Origin: JACRBK01 sp964427955
GTDB lineage: Bacteria > Chloroflexota > Anaerolineae > Aggregatilineales > Aggregatilineaceae
Assembly: GCA_964427955.1 (NCBI GenBank)
Contig: CAYRWY010000204.1
Span: forward strand, 1 to 9,991
Direction: 5' to 3'
Length of the DNA stretch: 9,991 nt
The notes under the pieces are model-generated. The model was not told where the DNA came from and ran no database searches. It was given only the letters and a program-made list of their open reading frames with translations. The position numbers were made by a program, and so were the translations under genes. Position 1 is the first letter of the stretch. Each line of letters starts with the position of its first letter. Of this stretch, positions 6,841 to 9,991 are shown piece by piece.

Positions 6841-6867
6841 TATAATATCAATGTGAAGCTTGATTTT
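6841..6867 (+). promoter_or_regulatory. MFS gene promoter -10 with overlapping operator-like dyad
   Basis: TATAAT at 6841-6846 is a perfect -10 hexamer, 42 bp before the MFS start codon. No good -35 stands at the right distance, suggesting an activator or weak recognition. Overlapping it is an imperfect dyad, AATATCAA (6844-6851), 8 nt, TTGATTTT (6860-6867), with 7 of 8 matching positions. The CTTGATTTT half also occurs as a direct repeat at 6807-6815. Such a dyad over the start of transcription is what a local repressor would bind; no regulator gene is in the window. Confidence 0.5.
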
Positions 6868-6888
6868 ATTAAGGTGTAGGACAAGATC

Positions 6889-8325
6889 ATGGCAAACCGT
6901 CAAACCCTGCGCACCTTCTACCTCTTGATCGCCACCCAGACTTTTTCGCTGATCGGCAGCCAGATGACCGGCCTGGCCGTCGCGATCAAGGTCTTCAAAG
7001 ACACCAACCAGGCCACTCCCCTGGCCGTCACCGCCTTTTTCTCGGCGCTGCCCGCCCTCGTGTCGGCCAGCGTCGCGGGCGTATTAGCCGACCGCTGGGA
7101 CCGCCGCCGCGTCATGGCACTGTCGGACGCCGGGCAGGCCATCGGCACGCTGATCCTGCTGATCAGCTTCGTGACCGGGGCGTTCGAACTCTGGATTCTG
7201 TACGTGGTCTCGTTCATCCAGGCGGTCTTCGGCACCTTCCAGCAGCCCGCGTTTGGCGCCGCCACGACCATGATGGTTCCCGACGACCATCGCGACCGGG
7301 CCAACGCGATCCGCGAACTGGTCGGACCGATGTCGGGCATCTTTGCGCCGGTTATCGCCGGGCTGCTGTTCGCGCTCATCGGTGCTTCGGGCGTGATGGC
7401 CATCGATCTGTTCACCTTTGCCGTCGCGGTGACCGTCGTGCTGCTGGTGGACATCCCCCACCCCGCCAAGACCGCCGAGGGTCGTGCCCTGGAACAAGCC
7501 GCGCAGGTCAGCACGCCCCAGATCGCCGCCCGATCCAGGCTGCGAGCCTGGCTGGCGCCCTCCATCGCCCTGTGGAAAGAAGCGACCATCGGCTTCCGCT
7601 ACCTGTCCACGCGGCATATCCTGATGTTCATGCTGGTGTACATTTCCCTGGTCAACTTCTTGATCAGCGGGGCGTTCGTGCTCAACACGCCCTACATCCT
7701 GAACATCACCGGCAAAGAAGCGGCACTGGGTACGTTGATGGGCGTGATGAGCGCCGGGGCCATCGTGGGGGGCGTGATCATGGGCGCCTGGGGCGGCACC
7801 CGTCCGCGCATTCACACCATCATGCCCGGCATCGCCGTGACCGGGTTGGGCCTGGCGCTGTATGGCGTGGGCCGCGTTCCCCTGACGATGGGCGTCGCGC
7901 TGGTCATCCTGATGCTGCCCATCCCCATGATCAATGCCTCGTTCATGTCGATGATGCAGGTCAAAGTCCCGCCGGACCTGCAAGGGCGTGTCTTTTCGGT
8001 GCTGGGCCAGATCTCGACTCTGCTCACGCCGGTGGCCTACCTGGTTTCCGGGCCGCTGGCCGACAAGGTCTTCGAACCCGCCGTCAAGAAGTCGGGCTGG
8101 GACGCCGTCGCCCCGCTGGTGGGCAGCCAGTCCGGATCGGGCATGGGCCTGATCATGGTGATCGCGGGCAGCCTGATCACGCTGGTGACGTTGGGCGTGT
8201 ACGCTGTCCCGGCGGTCCGGCGCATGGAAGCCACGCTGCCCGATTACCATCCGGTGGCAAGCGAAGCCGCGCCCGCTGAGGAAAGCGCCAGCCTGCCCGG
8301 CGCTGCCGAAGCCGCCGCGAGCTAG
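6889..8325 (+). CDS. MFS transporter, EntS/MefA-like exporter family
   Basis: A 478-residue inner-membrane protein with about 11-12 helices, of the major facilitator superfamily branch that includes enterobactin exporter EntS and macrolide efflux proteins (MFS_3-like). The conserved loop 2-3 motif A is clear: GVLADRWDRRRV, residues about 64-75. The central loop (about 190-230) and the following GFRYLSTRHIL segment are typical of this branch, as is MMQVKVPPDLQGRVFSV in the C-terminal half. The last 35 residues are Ala/Glu-rich and probably a cytoplasmic tail. TAGGA, 7 nt before the ATG at 6889, supports the start. The gene diverges from the cox operon and has its own TATAAT promoter. It probably exports a drug or small metabolite by proton antiport; the substrate cannot be told. 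Confidence 0.93.
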   Translation: MANRQTLRTFYLLIATQTFSLIGSQMTGLAVAIKVFKDTNQATPLAVTAFFSALPALVSASVAGVLADRWDRRRVMALSDAGQAIGTLILLISFVTGAFELWILYVVSFIQAVFGTFQQPAFGAATTMMVPDDHRDRANAIRELVGPMSGIFAPVIAGLLFALIGASGVMAIDLFTFAVAVTVVLLVDIPHPAKTAEGRALEQAAQVSTPQIAARSRLRAWLAPSIALWKEATIGFRYLSTRHILMFMLVYISLVNFLISGAFVLNTPYILNITGKEAALGTLMGVMSAGAIVGGVIMGAWGGTRPRIHTIMPGIAVTGLGLALYGVGRVPLTMGVALVILMLPIPMINASFMSMMQVKVPPDLQGRVFSVLGQISTLLTPVAYLVSGPLADKVFEPAVKKSGWDAVAPLVGSQSGSGMGLIMVIAGSLITLVTLGVYAVPAVRRMEATLPDYHPVASEAAPAEESASLPGAAEAAAS

Positions 8326-8355
8326 AGCCTGAACTTCGAGGGATAGTTTCCGGCC

Positions 8356-8364
8356 AGGAAGGAG
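8356..8364 (+). promoter_or_regulatory. Strong ribosome binding site of the small membrane protein gene
   Basis: AGGAAGGAG, 7 nt before the ATG at 8372, is close to an ideal Shine-Dalgarno sequence. It is the main support for the short gene that follows and separates it from overlapping longer open frames. Confidence 0.8.
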
Positions 8365-8371
8365 TCTGAGC

Positions 8372-8683
8372 ATGTGGAACATGGCTGCGATGCTCTGCGG
8401 CGGAGTCCAGCTCACGGCCAGCATCGCCGGGTGGCGCCACCGGCTGCTGTCACGCGGGGATTTCGTCACGATGGCGCTGGGCAGTCTGCTGTTGATCGCA
8501 GGCAGTTGGCTGGATGGCCAGCAGCGAGTCGCCGGAATCATCCTGGCCGGGATCGGCCTATACCTGATCAGCGACAGCGACTCCTACGTGGGCACCCGCC
8601 AGGCGGCTGGCCCGCGCCGGAGCCATCATCTCCTGCGTGCGGCAGTGGGAGTCGTGCTGCTGGCGGGGTTGATTTTTTCCTGA
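8372..8683 (+). CDS. Small hydrophobic membrane protein of unknown function
   Basis: A 103-residue protein I do not recognise. It has three or four predicted membrane segments: about 1-21, 31-48 (FVTMALGSLLLIAG), 53-68 (VAGIILAGIGLYLIS) and 88-103 at the very C terminus. A basic loop (RRSHH) precedes the last segment. The start is well supported by the AGGAAGGAG site. It lies 46 bp after the MFS gene on the same strand, so it may be co-transcribed and could be a partner of that exporter, though nothing in its sequence shows this. It converges with the N-acetyltransferase gene, with 5 bp between stop codons. That it is coding is likely; the function is open. Confidence 0.72.
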   Translation: MWNMAAMLCGGVQLTASIAGWRHRLLSRGDFVTMALGSLLLIAGSWLDGQQRVAGIILAGIGLYLISDSDSYVGTRQAAGPRRSHHLLRAAVGVVLLAGLIFS

Positions 8684-8688
8684 CCGGC

Positions 8689-9528
8689 TCAGGCCACGCC
8701 GATATTCGAGGTAGGCGGCATACGGTTCTGAGCCACCCATTCCAGGTGCTTCGGCCATACTTTCGACCACAGCGGCGAGATCGACGCTTCCGGGAGGTGC
8801 AGGTCGAACTGCTCACGCAGGACCTGCCGGTAAGCCGCTTCGCTTTCGATCACCGTTTCGGTCAGGCCGCGCGCCGTCACCCCCCGCAAGACGGCCCCGC
8901 GCAGGCTGATGATCCCGTCGGGTGTAAACCGGTGGCAGACCGTCAGGTGAACGAAATTCGAGGCGGGCGAGGTCTGAAGATCGTGGCTTTTTTCGCCGAA
9001 ATCGGTCAGGGCGTGCGGCGTCAGGTCAAAGTCAAATCCCGGTCCGCCGTACGCATGGTTGTGAAACTGCCAGCGGTCGGCTTCCTGGGCAAGCTGGTAG
9101 GTCAAATGCCCCTGCGTATAATGGCCCGCTGCGAGCGGGAGCGGGAGCAAAAAGCCGTTGCCAAACCCCACGTCCGCCAGGTAAGGACGCTCCAGTTCGA
9201 CCAGCAGCGCCAGGTGATTGGCGTCGGCGCCGGGACCCAATGCCGGACGGTTGACGGCCCCCGCCAGTAACTTCACCGGAAATCCGATCTCGCGGAGCGC
9301 CCACGCGAACAGGCCGTTCATCTCGTAACACCAGCCGCCGCGGCGGGCGGTGACCAGCTTGTCAAAGATGGCCCGTTCGTCGAGCGCCAGGTACTGCCCC
9401 AGGTGAATATCGAGATTCTCGTACGGAATCGCCAGCAAGTGCGCCCGGTGCAGGGCCGCGAGGGTGTCGTCATCCAACCGGAGCGGGCCGGTATAGCCGA
9501 TACGCGCCAGGTAATCGTTCAGGTGCAT
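8689..9528 (-). CDS. Arylamine N-acetyltransferase
   Basis: A 279-residue cytoplasmic enzyme that transfers acetyl (or another acyl) from acyl-CoA to arylamines, hydrazines or related amines. The Cys-His-Asp triad of the NAT family (PF00797) is complete: Cys67 in RRGGWCYEMN, His105 in ANHLALLV and Asp119 in YLADVGFGNG. The N terminus MHLNDYLARIGYTG and the IPYENLDIH segment are also family hallmarks, and the length fits bacterial NATs. ATG 9528 overlaps the upstream stop codon by one base (TGATG); a GTG one codon earlier (9531) is an alternative start. The coupling to the upstream MFS gene suggests linked expression. NATs act in xenobiotic detoxification or in secondary metabolite (e.g. amide) formation; which applies here cannot be decided. 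Confidence 0.94.
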   Translation of the reverse strand: MHLNDYLARIGYTGPLRLDDDTLAALHRAHLLAIPYENLDIHLGQYLALDERAIFDKLVTARRGGWCYEMNGLFAWALREIGFPVKLLAGAVNRPALGPGADANHLALLVELERPYLADVGFGNGFLLPLPLAAGHYTQGHLTYQLAQEADRWQFHNHAYGGPGFDFDLTPHALTDFGEKSHDLQTSPASNFVHLTVCHRFTPDGIISLRGAVLRGVTARGLTETVIESEAAYRQVLREQFDLHLPEASISPLWSKVWPKHLEWVAQNRMPPTSNIGVA

Positions 9529-9991
9529 CACGCCTGATCCGCCCTGGGCTGGCGTTCCGCCGGGGGTGCGCTGATGTAGCGCAGCGCGACATACAGGGCC
9601 GCGATGATCATCACCAGCGCCGCGACAAAAGCCGCTTCATAGCCCAGGTATTCCACGATCAGGCCGCCGGTGAGCGGGGCCACGAACAGGCCGACTGCCG
9701 ACACCGAATTGAACAACCCCGAATAGATCGGGCGCTGCTCGGCGGTGGTGTAGGTGATCAGCCAGTTCAAGAAGCTGAACATCAGGCAGCCGTTCATCAC
9801 CCCGGAGGCAAAGAAGCCCAGGTACAGCGGCGCCGGACCGGCCACGCTGGCGACCAGCGCCAGAATGGGCAGCAGCATCCCGATGGCGAGCGTGCCCCGG
9901 ATGAACTCCAGGCTGCGGCGATCCCCGTAGCGCGAAAACGTCAGCGATCCCACTACACTGCCCAGCGTTTGCATCAGCATCAGGTGGCTGA
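9528..9991 (-). CDS. MFS transporter, C-terminal part (5' end outside window)
   Basis: The last 154 codons of a membrane transporter; the frame is open to the right edge. The visible part holds about four to five hydrophobic helices of an MFS C-terminal half. The loop SRYGDRRSLEFIRG resembles the motif A repeat between helices 8 and 9, and the segment YSGLFNSVSAVGLFVAPLTGGLIVEYLGYEAAF matches helices 10-12 of MFS permeases. The C-terminal tail is short and polar (PPAERQPRADQA). Its TGA overlaps the NAT start, so the two genes form a coupled pair; export or import of a NAT substrate or product is a reasonable but unproven reading. The substrate is unknown. Confidence 0.85.
   Translation of the reverse strand, partial: SHLMLMQTLGSVVGSLTFSRYGDRRSLEFIRGTLAIGMLLPILALVASVAGPAPLYLGFFASGVMNGCLMFSFLNWLITYTTAEQRPIYSGLFNSVSAVGLFVAPLTGGLIVEYLGYEAAFVAALVMIIAALYVALRYISAPPAERQPRADQA

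Noticed and set aside
6606..6888. Search for a tRNA, small RNA or riboswitch in the divergent region
   Set aside because: No cloverleaf, T-loop sequence or recognisable aptamer core was seen on either strand; only promoter-like elements and short dyads.
7084..8541. Long open frame (485 codons) on the minus strand opposite the MFS gene
   Set aside because: The translation is low-complexity and His/Gln/Asp/Arg-rich. The plus strand encodes a clear MFS transporter, so this is a compositional shadow.
8374..9270. Plus-strand open frame of 298 codons starting two bases after the small membrane gene
   Set aside because: It overlaps the NAT gene in antisense. The AGGAAGGAG site and hydrophobic pattern fit the frame starting at 8372 instead, and NAT has a full catalytic triad.

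Overview
The window looks like a high-GC chromosomal segment from an aerobic or facultatively aerobic bacterium. My best guess is the Chloroflexota (Anaerolineae-like). The grounds are a caa3-type cytochrome c oxidase with A2-type proton-channel residues, a C_GCAxxG_C_C family protein, and the general character of the proteins. No rRNA or marker gene is present, so this assignment is an inference. I see no phage, transposon, CRISPR or tRNA signature.

Layout. (1) Positions 2-1829, plus strand: the tail of an unrecognised gene, a long HAD-superfamily hydrolase, and a cysteine-rich C_GCAxxG_C_C protein, closely spaced and probably one operon. (2) Positions 1835-2344, minus strand: a dual-specificity/tyrosine phosphatase-like protein, convergent with the first group (5-bp gap). 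(3) Positions 2387-2422: a good intrinsic terminator on the minus strand, closing the next operon. (4) Positions 2484-6605, minus strand: the cox operon, in transcription order coxB (CuA subunit fused to cytochrome c), coxA (catalytic subunit), coxC, and a subunit IV-like gene with an extra N-terminal membrane domain. The genes are 3, 3 and 12 bp apart. (5) Positions 6606-6888: an AT-rich divergent control region with promoter-like elements and two inverted repeats. (6) Positions 6889-8683, plus strand: an MFS exporter and a small unrecognised membrane protein with a very strong ribosome binding site. (7) Positions 8689-9991, minus strand: an arylamine N-acetyltransferase translationally coupled to the tail of a second MFS transporter that runs off the window.

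How it works together. The cox operon encodes the core of a terminal oxidase that takes electrons through its own fused cytochrome c domain (CXXCH), then CuA, then heme a/a3-CuB. It pumps protons with a Tyr-Ser pair where A1-type enzymes carry a glutamate. The flanking genes are small accessory modules (phosphatases, drug or metabolite efflux, arylamine acetylation) with no evident functional tie to respiration.

No clearly new system is visible. The least ordinary points are the subunit IV fusion, the altered heme-Met region of CoxB with two extra cysteines, the dyads between coxB and the MFS gene, and the HAD protein with about 200 residues between motifs I and II.
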